DNA of 64,000 nt. Source: Micromonospora sp. U21 (lineage in GTDB: Bacteria; Actinomycetota; Actinomycetes; Mycobacteriales; Micromonosporaceae). Of this stretch, positions 25,781-33,968 are shown piece after piece. Where the stretch lies: contig NZ_JAGPYK010000023.1 of assembly GCF_018070045.1 (NCBI RefSeq), positions 1 to 64,000 on the forward strand, read 5' to 3'. Positions within the stretch are counted from its first letter, which is position 1; each line of letters opens with the position of its first letter. The notes beneath the pieces are model-generated. The model was not told the DNA's origin. It saw only the letters and a list, made by a program, of their open reading frames with translations, and searched no databases. Position numbers and translations under genes: made by a program.

Positions 25781-28314
25781 CCCAGGTGTCCAGCCTCGAT
25801 GCGGGCTGGCAGTTGCGCGGATTCCTCGGCGACGACTGGCAGCTGCACCGGGCCCAACTGCACGCCCGCGACAGCCGCGACGACACGCAGCGATGGGTGC
25901 CCGCCCGGGTGCCCGGCAGCGTGCTGGCGGATCTGCTGGCCGCTGGCCAGATATCCGACCCGTACGTCGGCACGCAGAGCCTGCTGTCGGAATGGGTGCC
26001 GCAGCGGACCTGGGTGTACCGCACCAGGCTGCGCACGCCCGGGCTCGCCGGCGGCGAGCGCGTCTTCCTGGAGTTCGACGGCATCGACTACGCGGGATCC
26101 GTCTACCTGGACGGCGAACGCATTGCGACGCACGAGGGCACCTTCGTTCCACTGGTGGTCGAGGTGACCGGGCGACTCGGTCCGGGCGAGCACAGTCTGG
26201 CCGTGGTCATCGATCCCGCCCCGGACAGCGAACCGCAGGTCGGCTACACGGCCGCGGTCCGCGTCCACAAGGGTCGGATGGGCTACGGCTGGGACTTCTG
26301 CCCTCGGCTGGTGCACCAGGGCCTCTGGGCGCCGGCCCGGATGCGGACCACCGGGCCGATGCGGCTGGCCGACGTGTGGGCGCGAACCACCGTGACGGAC
26401 ACGGGTGGGCGGGTGACGATCACGCTGCAGGTCGACGGCGACGTCACCGCAGCGACCGCGGCGTGCACGCTGAGCGACCCGGACGGCGTTCCCGTCGCCG
26501 CGGCGACCGTACCGATGAAACGGGCGACCACCGAGCTCACCCTCGACGTCGAGTCGCCTCGGCGGTGGGAGGTCAACGGGTGGGGCGAGCCGCACCGCTA
26601 CACGCTGCACACTGTGCTGCACGACCGCGACGGGCGGCGCAGCGACGACAACGAGACGCGGGTGGGCTTCCAGGACGTCCACTTCCGCCGCGACGCCGAC
26701 GCCCCGCCAACCTCGCTGCCCTACCGGCTCGTGGTGAACGGCCACCCGACCGACATCAAGGGTTGGAACTGGGTACCCGCCGACGCCCTCTACGGCGCGG
26801 TCGACGAAGCCCGGCTGCGCCACCTGCTCGGGCTGGCCCGGGACGCCGGGGTGACGATGCTGCGGGTGTGGGGCGGCGGCCTCATCGAGAGTGAAACCTT
26901 CTACGACCTGTGCGACGCCTACGGCATCCTGGTCTGGCAGGAGTTCGCCCAGTCCAGCTCCGGGATGCGCAGCGTGCCCAGCGACGACAAGGCATTCGTC
27001 GCCCGGATGGTCGCCGAGGCCGAGCGCATCGTGCCCGCCCGACGCAACCATCCCAGCCTGGCCATCTGGTGCGGCGGGAACGAGTTGCAGCGGGCCGACG
27101 GCGTACCGCTGACCGACGAGGATTCCCCCGTGCTGGCGGCCTTGCACGACGTGGTGGCGCGGCTCGACCCGGACCGACAGTGGCTGCCGACCTCCCCGTC
27201 CGGTCCGGTGTTCGGCAACACCCTGGACAGCATCCGGAGCGGTCCGGAACACCACGACGTGCACGGACCGTGGGAGCACCAGGGCCTGTCCGACCACTAC
27301 CGGCTCTACGACGAAGGCCGCGGCCTGCTGCTCAGCGAGTTCGGTGTCGAGGGCATGAGCAACATGCGCGCCATCGAGTCGGTCGTGCCCGAGCCGGACC
27401 GGAAAATCCCGACGGCCGGCAACCCGATCTGGGACCACCTCGGTCGGTGGTGGAACAACGAACCGCTGGTGCAACAGACGTTCGGCGGAAGGCTCGGGGA
27501 CCTCGCGGCGCTGTCCCGGGCCAGCCAGTTCCTGCAGGCGGACGGGCTGCGCTACGCGGTCGAGGCCAACCGGCGCCGGCCGGACAGCTGCGGCGTACTG
27601 CCCTGGCAGCTCAACGAGTCGTTCCCGAACGGTTGGTGCACCGCCGCCGTCGACTACTTCGGCGAGCCGAAGGCCGCCTACCACTACGTACGCCGGGCGT
27701 ACCGGCCGCTGCACGTGTGCGCGGCCCTGCCCGCGCCCCGGGCCAGCGGTGACCAGTTCACCGCCACCGTGTGGGCATGGTGGGACACCGCGTCCGGCCC
27801 GGTGTCCGTCACCGCACGGGTGTTGTGTCTCGACGGCCGCGAGATCGCGGTGGTGCACTGGTCGGCCCCGCTCGCCCAGGGGCGACCGCACCGGTTCGGT
27901 GAGATCCGGTGCGCGGCCAGCGAGTTGGGCGGGGGACCCTTCCTGCTGGATCTGTCGGTGCACGCCCACGCCGCGGCGCAGACCAACCGCTACCTGCTCA
28001 CCGCCGGTGCCGACTTCGGCGAACTGCTGACCCTGCCACCAGCCCGTATCACCACCCGGCTGCACACCGCCGGCCCGACCTGGACGCTGCGCCTGCGCCA
28101 CGAGGCGGGGCCGGCCGTCCCGTTCCTGCGGCTGCTCGACGCCCGCCCGGCCGGCGACGCGGGCTGGCTGAGCTGGGACGACAACGCCATCGATCTGCTG
28201 CCCGGTGAGGAACGTGTGCTGCACGGCCGATGGGACGGTGTGCCGCCCGAGCACCGGCGGATACGCCTCGACGGCTGGAACCTGCCCGCCCAGATGCTGA
28301 CGGAGGTCCACTGA
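25777..28314 (+). CDS. GH2 beta-mannosidase-like enzyme
   Basis: 845 residues. The N-terminal jelly-roll of GH2 shows WQLRGFLGDDWQLHRAQLHA, WVPARVPGSVLADLLAAGQI, WVYRTRLRTPG and VFLEFDGIDYAGSVYLDGER. The barrel has GWNWVPADALYG, TMLRVWGGGLIESETFYDLC and AYGILVWQEF. It then has SLAIWCGGNELQ, with the acid/base Glu of GGNE near residue 433, and LLLSEFGVEGMSNM, with the nucleophile Glu of SEFG near 519. VWGGG and WCGGNE are features of beta-mannosidases rather than beta-galactosidases. Together with GH38 it would remove alpha- and beta-linked mannose. It is cytoplasmic (no signal) and overlaps its neighbours on both sides by 4 and 1 bases. Confidence 0.88.
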   Translation: MTQVSSLDAGWQLRGFLGDDWQLHRAQLHARDSRDDTQRWVPARVPGSVLADLLAAGQISDPYVGTQSLLSEWVPQRTWVYRTRLRTPGLAGGERVFLEFDGIDYAGSVYLDGERIATHEGTFVPLVVEVTGRLGPGEHSLAVVIDPAPDSEPQVGYTAAVRVHKGRMGYGWDFCPRLVHQGLWAPARMRTTGPMRLADVWARTTVTDTGGRVTITLQVDGDVTAATAACTLSDPDGVPVAAATVPMKRATTELTLDVESPRRWEVNGWGEPHRYTLHTVLHDRDGRRSDDNETRVGFQDVHFRRDADAPPTSLPYRLVVNGHPTDIKGWNWVPADALYGAVDEARLRHLLGLARDAGVTMLRVWGGGLIESETFYDLCDAYGILVWQEFAQSSSGMRSVPSDDKAFVARMVAEAERIVPARRNHPSLAIWCGGNELQRADGVPLTDEDSPVLAALHDVVARLDPDRQWLPTSPSGPVFGNTLDSIRSGPEHHDVHGPWEHQGLSDHYRLYDEGRGLLLSEFGVEGMSNMRAIESVVPEPDRKIPTAGNPIWDHLGRWWNNEPLVQQTFGGRLGDLAALSRASQFLQADGLRYAVEANRRRPDSCGVLPWQLNESFPNGWCTAAVDYFGEPKAAYHYVRRAYRPLHVCAALPAPRASGDQFTATVWAWWDTASGPVSVTARVLCLDGREIAVVHWSAPLAQGRPHRFGEIRCAASELGGGPFLLDLSVHAHAAAQTNRYLLTAGADFGELLTLPPARITTRLHTAGPTWTLRLRHEAGPAVPFLRLLDARPAGDAGWLSWDDNAIDLLPGEERVLHGRWDGVPPEHRRIRLDGWNLPAQMLTEVH

Positions 28315-30191
28315 TGGCGACGACCTGGGTGGACGAGGCACGACTGACAGTCAGCGGCCTGGACCCGGAGCTCTTCGAGGTGGAGACACACCAGGCGCCC
28401 TCCACCGCCGGCGGCGTCACCGTGACGATCACCGCAACCTATCGGGGCGCTGTACCGGCCGAGGCACGGCTGCGGGTGTCGGCCACCCTGGCCGACGCCG
28501 ACGATCCGTACTGGCTCATTCCCGGGCTGTTCTACGGCGAGAACCGCCCCGCGGACAACGGGCGACTCTTCCCGCGCTTCGCGCGAACCGCGGACGAGCC
28601 CGCCGACCCGCAGCGGTTCGTGTCCCCCGCGTGGAGCTTCCGGGCCGACCGGGCGGCCACCCCCGCGGTGTTCGCCTGGGGGGCGTCCGGAGGGCTGGCC
28701 CTGGCGGTCGACGAACACAGCCCGCTCGGCCTGACCGGGATCGGCTTCGCGCACGACGCCCGCATCGCACTGGTGCACGCCGACTTCCCGTACGTCGAGG
28801 CGCCGGTCAGCTACGTCGGCAGCCAGCAACCCGCGACACCGCTGGCGCAGACCCACCTCTGGCAGCCGGGCGAGCGGCACACGGTCGAGGTGTGCCTCTA
28901 CCGGCTGCCGGCCGATCGGCACGCGTACGCGCCGGTGCTGCGTGAGCGACACGCCCGGTCCGCCACCGGGCCGCTGCACCCGTGGGTCGGGGTGGTGGAG
29001 GCGGCCGAGTTGGCCGCGTACGGCCTGCACCGGTGGCACTTCCGCCCGGATCCGGCCGTGCTGCTGGAGACGGCGGCGTTCGACCGCGAGTTCAACGACA
29101 ACGTCAAGGGCCTCGGTGACCGAGGCGCGATGCACGTCGCCTGGGTCAGCGGCATCCCGTACGCGCATGCGCTGCTGGCGCACGGCCGCCGCCGCGGCAA
29201 CGTCGACCACGTGGCGGCGGGCGCGGCGGTCATCGACCACATCTGCGCCAACCTCGCGCCGGCGGGGACGTTCTGGGGGCAGTGGACCGCCGACCGCGGC
29301 TGGGGCCAGAGCTGGACGCCGGTCCGCGGCGGCCTGCACGCCCGTACCCTGGCCGAGGCGACCCTGTTCCTGCACCGCGCGGTCCGCGCCGAACAGGCTG
29401 CCGGCACGCCACGTCCCGGCTGGCTGGACGCGGTGCGGAGCAACCTCGACGTCGCGGTACGCAACCAGCGCGCCGACGGCAACCTCGGCAGCCTGCTGCA
29501 CGCCGCCGACGGGAGAGTGTTGTCCTGGGCCGGCGCGGCCGGGCTGACCTGGGTCGCCGCGCTCGCCGAGGCGCGCGACCTCGACCCGGCCTACCTGGCC
29601 GCCGCCCGGCGCGGTGGCGACTACTACGGCCGGTTCGTGCACGAGGAGTTCCTGCACGGCGCTCCCGAGGATGTCGACCTGGCGCCGACCTCGGAGGACG
29701 GCTACGCCGCCATCCTGGCGTACGTCGCGCTGTGGCGGGCCACCGGCGAACACCGCTGGCTGGACCTGGCCCGCCGTGCCGCGGATTGGATGCTGACGTT
29801 CCGCTACAGCTACGACGTGACCTTCGACGAGCACACCCTGCTCGGGCGGTACGGCTTCCGCAGCCGCGGCGCCGACCAGGCCTCGCCCAGCAACCAGCAC
29901 CTGCACTCGTACGGTCTGATCTGCGTGCCCGAGATGGTGGAACTGGCCGCCGCGACCGGTGATCCGTACTACCTGGACCGGACCAGGGAGAACCTGGCCT
30001 GTTTCCGGCAGTTCATCGCCCGCGCCGACGGCGACTTCAACGCCTACCGGGGCATGGCCAGCGAACGGTATTACCAAACGGCCTGCTTCCAGGCCAAGGG
30101 CATGCTGCTGACGCTGTCGCACGCATGGAGCGTCGGCGTGCTGCTGCTCGGCTGCGAGGCGGCCCTCAACCTTCCGGAGGTCACCTGGTGA
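28314..30191 (+). CDS. Six-hairpin (alpha/alpha-toroid) glycosidase-like protein
   Basis: 625 residues, the ATG sharing a base with the GH2 stop. The first 230 residues are beta-rich (TVSGLDPELFEVETHQAPST, VTITATYRGAVPAEARLRVS, YWLIPGLFYGENRPADNGRL). The rest is a string of helical hairpins with aromatic and acidic ends: WGQWTADRGWGQSWTPVRGG, SEDGYAAILAYVALWRATGE, RWLDLARRAADWMLTFRYSY and NQHLHSYGLICVPEMVELAA. This is the six-hairpin toroid of many glycosidases and lyases. I cannot assign a CAZy family or the catalytic acids with confidence. Its position between GH2 and GH1 genes says it acts on the same glycan. Confidence 0.65.
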   Translation: MATTWVDEARLTVSGLDPELFEVETHQAPSTAGGVTVTITATYRGAVPAEARLRVSATLADADDPYWLIPGLFYGENRPADNGRLFPRFARTADEPADPQRFVSPAWSFRADRAATPAVFAWGASGGLALAVDEHSPLGLTGIGFAHDARIALVHADFPYVEAPVSYVGSQQPATPLAQTHLWQPGERHTVEVCLYRLPADRHAYAPVLRERHARSATGPLHPWVGVVEAAELAAYGLHRWHFRPDPAVLLETAAFDREFNDNVKGLGDRGAMHVAWVSGIPYAHALLAHGRRRGNVDHVAAGAAVIDHICANLAPAGTFWGQWTADRGWGQSWTPVRGGLHARTLAEATLFLHRAVRAEQAAGTPRPGWLDAVRSNLDVAVRNQRADGNLGSLLHAADGRVLSWAGAAGLTWVAALAEARDLDPAYLAAARRGGDYYGRFVHEEFLHGAPEDVDLAPTSEDGYAAILAYVALWRATGEHRWLDLARRAADWMLTFRYSYDVTFDEHTLLGRYGFRSRGADQASPSNQHLHSYGLICVPEMVELAAATGDPYYLDRTRENLACFRQFIARADGDFNAYRGMASERYYQTACFQAKGMLLTLSHAWSVGVLLLGCEAALNLPEVTW

Positions 30192-31576
30192 GCCCGAACG
30201 AGCCCAGCGAGCAAGCGACGAACACGTTCCCGTCCGGCTTTCTGTGGGGCGCCGCGACCTCGTCCTACCAGGTCGAAGGCGCCGTACGCGAGGACGGCCG
30301 GCAACCCTCCATCTGGGACACCTTCACCGTCGAGCGCGGGATGGATTCCGGTGAGACCGCATGCGACCACTACCACCGCTGGCCCGCCGACGCCGACCTG
30401 ATGGCGCAGCTCGGGATGAACGCGTACCGGTTCTCGCTGGCCTGGCCGCGCATCGTCCCCGACGGGACCGGCGCGGTGAATCGGGCGGGCCTGGCACACT
30501 ACGACCGGATGGTCGACGGTCTGCTCGAGCGGGGCATCACGCCGGTGCCGACGCTGTACCACTGGGACCTGCCGCAGGCGCTGCAGGACCGGGGTGGGTG
30601 GACCAATCGGGGGACCACCGACGCGTTCGCCGCCTACACCGAGGTGTGCCTCGACGCGCTCGGCGATCGGGTCGACACCTGGTTGACGGTCAACGAGCCG
30701 TGGGTGGTGTCGGTGCTGGGGTACCGGCTCGGCCTGCACGCGCCGGGGGAGCGGGACCTGCGCACGTCGTTGCTCGTCGCGCACCATCTGTTGCTGGCCC
30801 ATGGCGTGGCGACGCAGCGCATCCGCGAGCGCCGGCCGACCGCTCGGGTCGGCATCCCGCTGAGCCTGTTTCCCAACTATCCGGTCACCGACGATCCGGC
30901 CGACGCCGCCGCGGCGTGGGGGTCCGACGGCTACACCAACCGCTGGTTCCTCGATCCGGTGTTGCGCGGCCGGTACCCGGCGGACACCGTCGAGCTGTTC
31001 GAGCGGCTGGTCGGCCCGATGGACTGGGTGCAGCCCGGCGACCTCGACCTGATCGGCGCCCGTCCGGACCTCATCGGCGTCAACTACTACACCCGCCGGC
31101 GGATCAGCGCGGCGCCCACGGATGGCCTGCCCTGGCGCGTTCTGCCGGCGCAGGCGGGCGTCCCGGTCACCGACAGCGGCTGGGAAGACGTCCCCGAGGT
31201 GTTCTACGACCTGTTGGTACGCCTGTACCGCGACTATGACGTCCCGCTGCTGATCACCGAGAACGGCGGGGTCTGGAACGCCGAGCCCGACCCCGACGGG
31301 CGGGTACGGGACACCGGGCGGGTACACGCGCTGCGCGAGCACCTGCTCGCCCTGTCCCGCGCCGTCGACGACGGCGCGCAGGTGCTGGGCTACCTGCACT
31401 GGTCGCTGCTGGACAACCTGGAGTGGGCCGAGGGGTACACCCAGCGCTTCGGCCTCGTCCACGTCGACCGGGCTACCCAGCGGCGCACCCTCAAGGACAG
31501 CGCCCACTACTACGCTGCCGTGATCGCCGCCAACCAGGTCGTCGACGCGACCGACGACGTCGCGGGGAAACCGTGA
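30188..31576 (+). CDS. GH1 beta-glycosidase
   Basis: 462 residues from a GTG that overlaps the preceding stop by 4 bases. All GH1 marks are present: FPSGFLWGAATSSYQVEGAV at the start, PSIWDTF, YRFSLAWPRIVPDGTGAVN, PTLYHWDLPQALQDRGGWTN, WLTVNEPWVVSVLGY with the acid/base Glu near residue 167, and GVNYYTRR. LLITENGGVWN carries the nucleophile Glu near 357, and GYLHWSLLDNLEWAEGYTQR with FGLVHVD closes the domain. There is no signal peptide. It could act on beta-glucosides or beta-mannosides and closes the import operon. Confidence 0.92.
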   Translation: MSPNEPSEQATNTFPSGFLWGAATSSYQVEGAVREDGRQPSIWDTFTVERGMDSGETACDHYHRWPADADLMAQLGMNAYRFSLAWPRIVPDGTGAVNRAGLAHYDRMVDGLLERGITPVPTLYHWDLPQALQDRGGWTNRGTTDAFAAYTEVCLDALGDRVDTWLTVNEPWVVSVLGYRLGLHAPGERDLRTSLLVAHHLLLAHGVATQRIRERRPTARVGIPLSLFPNYPVTDDPADAAAAWGSDGYTNRWFLDPVLRGRYPADTVELFERLVGPMDWVQPGDLDLIGARPDLIGVNYYTRRRISAAPTDGLPWRVLPAQAGVPVTDSGWEDVPEVFYDLLVRLYRDYDVPLLITENGGVWNAEPDPDGRVRDTGRVHALREHLLALSRAVDDGAQVLGYLHWSLLDNLEWAEGYTQRFGLVHVDRATQRRTLKDSAHYYAAVIAANQVVDATDDVAGKP

Positions 31577-31577
31577 C

Positions 31578-31610
31578 GCTGACCCACCCACGGCCGGGAC
31601 GGGTGTCAGC
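31578..31610. terminator. Hairpin between convergent operons
   Basis: GCTGAC and, after a two-base bulge, ACCC pair with GGGT and GTCAGC around an 11-base GC-rich loop. It lies in the only 45-bp gap between two convergent operons, so it may serve both strands. Confidence 0.5.
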
Positions 31611-31621
31611 CCCGATCACGT

Positions 31622-32278
31622 TCAGCCGGCGGCGAACGGGCGCAGCTGCCGTACGCCGGATCGGGGCGAGCTGAGCACCGGCACCGGCACCTGATCGGCG
31701 GGCAACGCGTCGACCACCCGCGCCATGCTCGCCTGCGCCAGCACCAGCACGTCGACCTCACCGGCCAGGCGGCGCACCTCGGCCGCGACGAGGTCGTCGT
31801 GCCGGCCGGGAAAGCCGCCCCGGAGTGCCTCGAACGCGCCGGGGCACATCGACTCGCGGATCTCGGCCGGCTCGCCTCGCTCGTCGGACTTACGCCGCAG
31901 CAGGTCCCGGGTGGGCTGCAACGTGGCGGCGAGGGTCGCCAGTACACCGATGCGCCGGCCGAGGGTGACGGCCCGCTCGGCCATCGGCTCGTCGACCCGG
32001 TAGATCGGGATGCCCACCTCGGCCCGGGCCTGTTCGGCCGCCTCCCCGATCGACGAGCAGGTAACCAGCACGGCCTCGGCGCCGGACTCCGCCGCGAAGG
32101 CCGCGTAGCTGGCCACCCGGCGGCGGGTACGCGGAAGCATGCCGTGCTCGATGGTGTCGCGGAGCAGGGTCTCGTCCACGATGTTGACCGCGTCCACCGC
32201 GCCCACCTCGGTGGGGAGCAGGTCGGCGAAGACGGCGGGCAGGCCGGTGACGGTGTGCAGCAGGCAGATCCTGGTCAT
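31622..32278 (-). CDS. Asp/Glu racemase-superfamily protein
   Basis: 218 residues, last gene of a five-gene leftward operon; its start overlaps the isomerase stop by ATGA. EAVLVTCSSIGEAAEQAR carries the first catalytic Cys of the Asp/Glu/hydantoin racemase fold, and RIGVLATLAATLQPTRDLLR follows. In the second half the usual catalytic Cys position is VDVLVLAQASMARV, i.e. Gln, as in several racemase relatives that act as isomerases, decarboxylases or unknown enzymes. Activity as a true racemase is therefore doubtful. Its place with sugar-acid genes suggests a carbon-acid substrate. Confidence 0.75.
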   Translation of the reverse strand: MTRICLLHTVTGLPAVFADLLPTEVGAVDAVNIVDETLLRDTIEHGMLPRTRRRVASYAAFAAESGAEAVLVTCSSIGEAAEQARAEVGIPIYRVDEPMAERAVTLGRRIGVLATLAATLQPTRDLLRRKSDERGEPAEIRESMCPGAFEALRGGFPGRHDDLVAAEVRRLAGEVDVLVLAQASMARVVDALPADQVPVPVLSSPRSGVRQLRPFAAG

Positions 32279-33078
32279 ACGGGGCGCTCCTCGGCCGGGC
32301 GCAGTCGCGGGTGTCGCGCGGTGACGGCGCGCAGGCTCGCCGCCGAGGGCATCGTCGGCTCGTACTCCAGACCGAGCCCGCCCCGGTAACCGGCCGCGGT
32401 CAGGGCCGCGAGCAGCGCGTCGACGTCCAGGTCGCCGGTGCCCGGCTCGTGGCGGCCCGGGTGGTCGGCGAGCTGGACGTGGCCGAGCCGGCTGCCGGCC
32501 GCCGCCACGGCACGGGAGACGTCGTCGCCCATGGCCGCGACGTGGTAGGCGTCCAGCTGAAGTTTGACCGCCTCGTGGTCGAGTTCATCGAGGGCGGCGA
32601 GTACGTCGACGACGCGGGGGAACAGGTAGCCGGGTATGTCGTGGTCGTTGATCGGCTCGATGACGAGGGTCCGGGCGTACCGGGCGGCGAGGTCGGCGGC
32701 CCAGCGCAGGTTGACGGTCAGGCACCGCACCTGATCGGGCTCGTCAAGCCCCGGCAGCCGCCGGCCGGCGAGGACGTTCACCAGCGGGCAGTCGAGGTCG
32801 CGGGCCAGGTCCAGCGCCTGCCGCAGCTGGTCGCGCCACCGTACGGTCAGCCGGGGATCGTTGCCGTAGCCGCGCTCGCCGGCGGCGAGGTCACCGGCGT
32901 CCATGTTCAGCAACGCGACCTGTATGCCCGCCTCCCGCACCAGCCGGGTCACCTCATCGGGTGCCAGCGGGGGCCACGGGAACTCCACCCGGTGGAAGCC
33001 CGCCTCGGCCGCGGCGGCGAACCGTTGCCGCCACGGCAGTTCGGTGAACAGCAGGCCCAGGTTGACCACGGCGTACAT
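32275..33078 (-). CDS. TIM-barrel sugar isomerase (hydroxypyruvate/2-oxo-tetronate isomerase-like)
   Basis: 267 residues from the ATG at 33078, which overlaps the aldolase stop. The sequence has the AP-endonuclease-2/xylose-isomerase-like barrel: YAVVNLGLLFTELPWRQRFA, AAAEAGFHRVEFPWP, CPLVNVLAGRR, TLVIEPINDHDIPGYLFP, VKLQLDAYHVAAMGDD, LGHVQLADHPGRHEPGTGDL and GGLGLEYEP. The metal-binding Glu, Asp, His and Glu are in the expected IEPIN, QLDAYH, DHPGR and LEYEP places. The Hyi/OtnI group converts hydroxypyruvate or 2-oxo-tetronate. The DUF1537 kinase two genes away supports an OtnI-like role. Confidence 0.8.
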   Translation of the reverse strand: MYAVVNLGLLFTELPWRQRFAAAAEAGFHRVEFPWPPLAPDEVTRLVREAGIQVALLNMDAGDLAAGERGYGNDPRLTVRWRDQLRQALDLARDLDCPLVNVLAGRRLPGLDEPDQVRCLTVNLRWAADLAARYARTLVIEPINDHDIPGYLFPRVVDVLAALDELDHEAVKLQLDAYHVAAMGDDVSRAVAAAGSRLGHVQLADHPGRHEPGTGDLDVDALLAALTAAGYRGGLGLEYEPTMPSAASLRAVTARHPRLRPAEERPV

Positions 33079-33968
33079 CAGCGGGCCTCGGTCCACGGGC
33101 GGCCGTACCGGTCGACGGTTTCGGTCAGCCACCGGAGCCGGGCGACGGACTCCTCGCGAAGTGCCGCCGCCGGGTTGGCCGTGGCGAGGGCGTCGCGCCA
33201 CAGTGCCCGGCCGGCGAGCATCCCGGACGCTCCGGCGCGGCAGGCGGCGTCGACGGCGTTCGGGAAGTCCACCGCCTCCACGCCATTGGAAAGCACCACC
33301 CAGGGCCGGCCGAGCTGCCGGTCGAGCTTTTCGCAGGCGGCCACGAGCTCACCGAGGTCACCGCGGCCCCGGCGTGGTACCTGCGCCTTGTAGAGACTCG
33401 GCCCGAGCGGGCCGAGGGCGGCAGCGGCGTCGAGGATGGCCGCGTCGAGGTCGAAGCTGTGCTGCCCGGGCGCGGGGACGGCGACCGGTTCGAGTACGGA
33501 GAGCAGCCCCGCCTGCCGGCAAAGCTCGACGAAACGGCCGGCCATCGCCACACGCCGGTCCTCCCCGCCGTCTCGCTTCCATATCACCAACAGCTTCAAC
33601 GCCACCACGCCGTCGCGCCGGGCCTGGTCAAGGTCGATGTCCCCGTCGATGGCGGTGTCGTCCACCGCCGCGCCGGGCGGCTGGGACAGCGCGTCGACGG
33701 CGAGGATCAGTCCGCAGTCGACCGGCAGCCGCCGGTCCCGGACGAGTTCGGCGTACGCGTAGTGCCGGTCGATGAGGAACGCCGAGGCGAGTGGTGCCAG
33801 CGTGGTGGCGACCTCGAGCTTGAACGACGTGAGCGCGGCGTCGTCGGCTGGGTGGCCCTGCTCGCTGAGCATGGTGCGCAGGCTTTCCCGCTGGTCCATG
33901 GCGACCATGGCAAACGTTCCGGTGGCGCGGGCGAGCCGGTCCAGGGTCAGGGGCGGGGGGACGGTCAC
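33078..33968 (-). CDS. Class I aldolase, YihT/LacD-like
   Basis: 296 residues. The start FAMVAMDQRESLRTMLSEQG resembles tagatose-bisphosphate (LacD) and sulfofructosephosphate (YihT) aldolases. Next comes FKLEVATTLAPLASAFLIDR, and VVALKLLVIWKR contains the lysine expected to form the Schiff base. VVLSNGVEAVDFPNAVDAAC and GASGMLAGRALWRDALA form the last strands of the barrel. Which sugar phosphate it cleaves is not visible. The FGGY kinase gene directly upstream (stop and start overlap by ATGA-type coupling) is the likely supplier of its phosphorylated substrate. Confidence 0.75.
   Translation of the reverse strand: MTVPPPLTLDRLARATGTFAMVAMDQRESLRTMLSEQGHPADDAALTSFKLEVATTLAPLASAFLIDRHYAYAELVRDRRLPVDCGLILAVDALSQPPGAAVDDTAIDGDIDLDQARRDGVVALKLLVIWKRDGGEDRRVAMAGRFVELCRQAGLLSVLEPVAVPAPGQHSFDLDAAILDAAAALGPLGPSLYKAQVPRRGRGDLGELVAACEKLDRQLGRPWVVLSNGVEAVDFPNAVDAACRAGASGMLAGRALWRDALATANPAAALREESVARLRWLTETVDRYGRPWTEAR

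Noticed and set aside
23156-30122. Very long reverse frames (600-940 codons) opposite the GH38, GH2 and six-hairpin genes
   Set aside because: Length alone is expected in GC-rich DNA. Forward genes have all catalytic residues and tight overlaps.
13365-31576. Identification of the locus as a known sulfoquinovose or N-glycan pathway
   Set aside because: A YihT-like aldolase and mannosidases hint at these, but no YihQ-type GH31 sulfoquinovosidase, sulfolactaldehyde enzyme or endo-glycosidase is present in the window.
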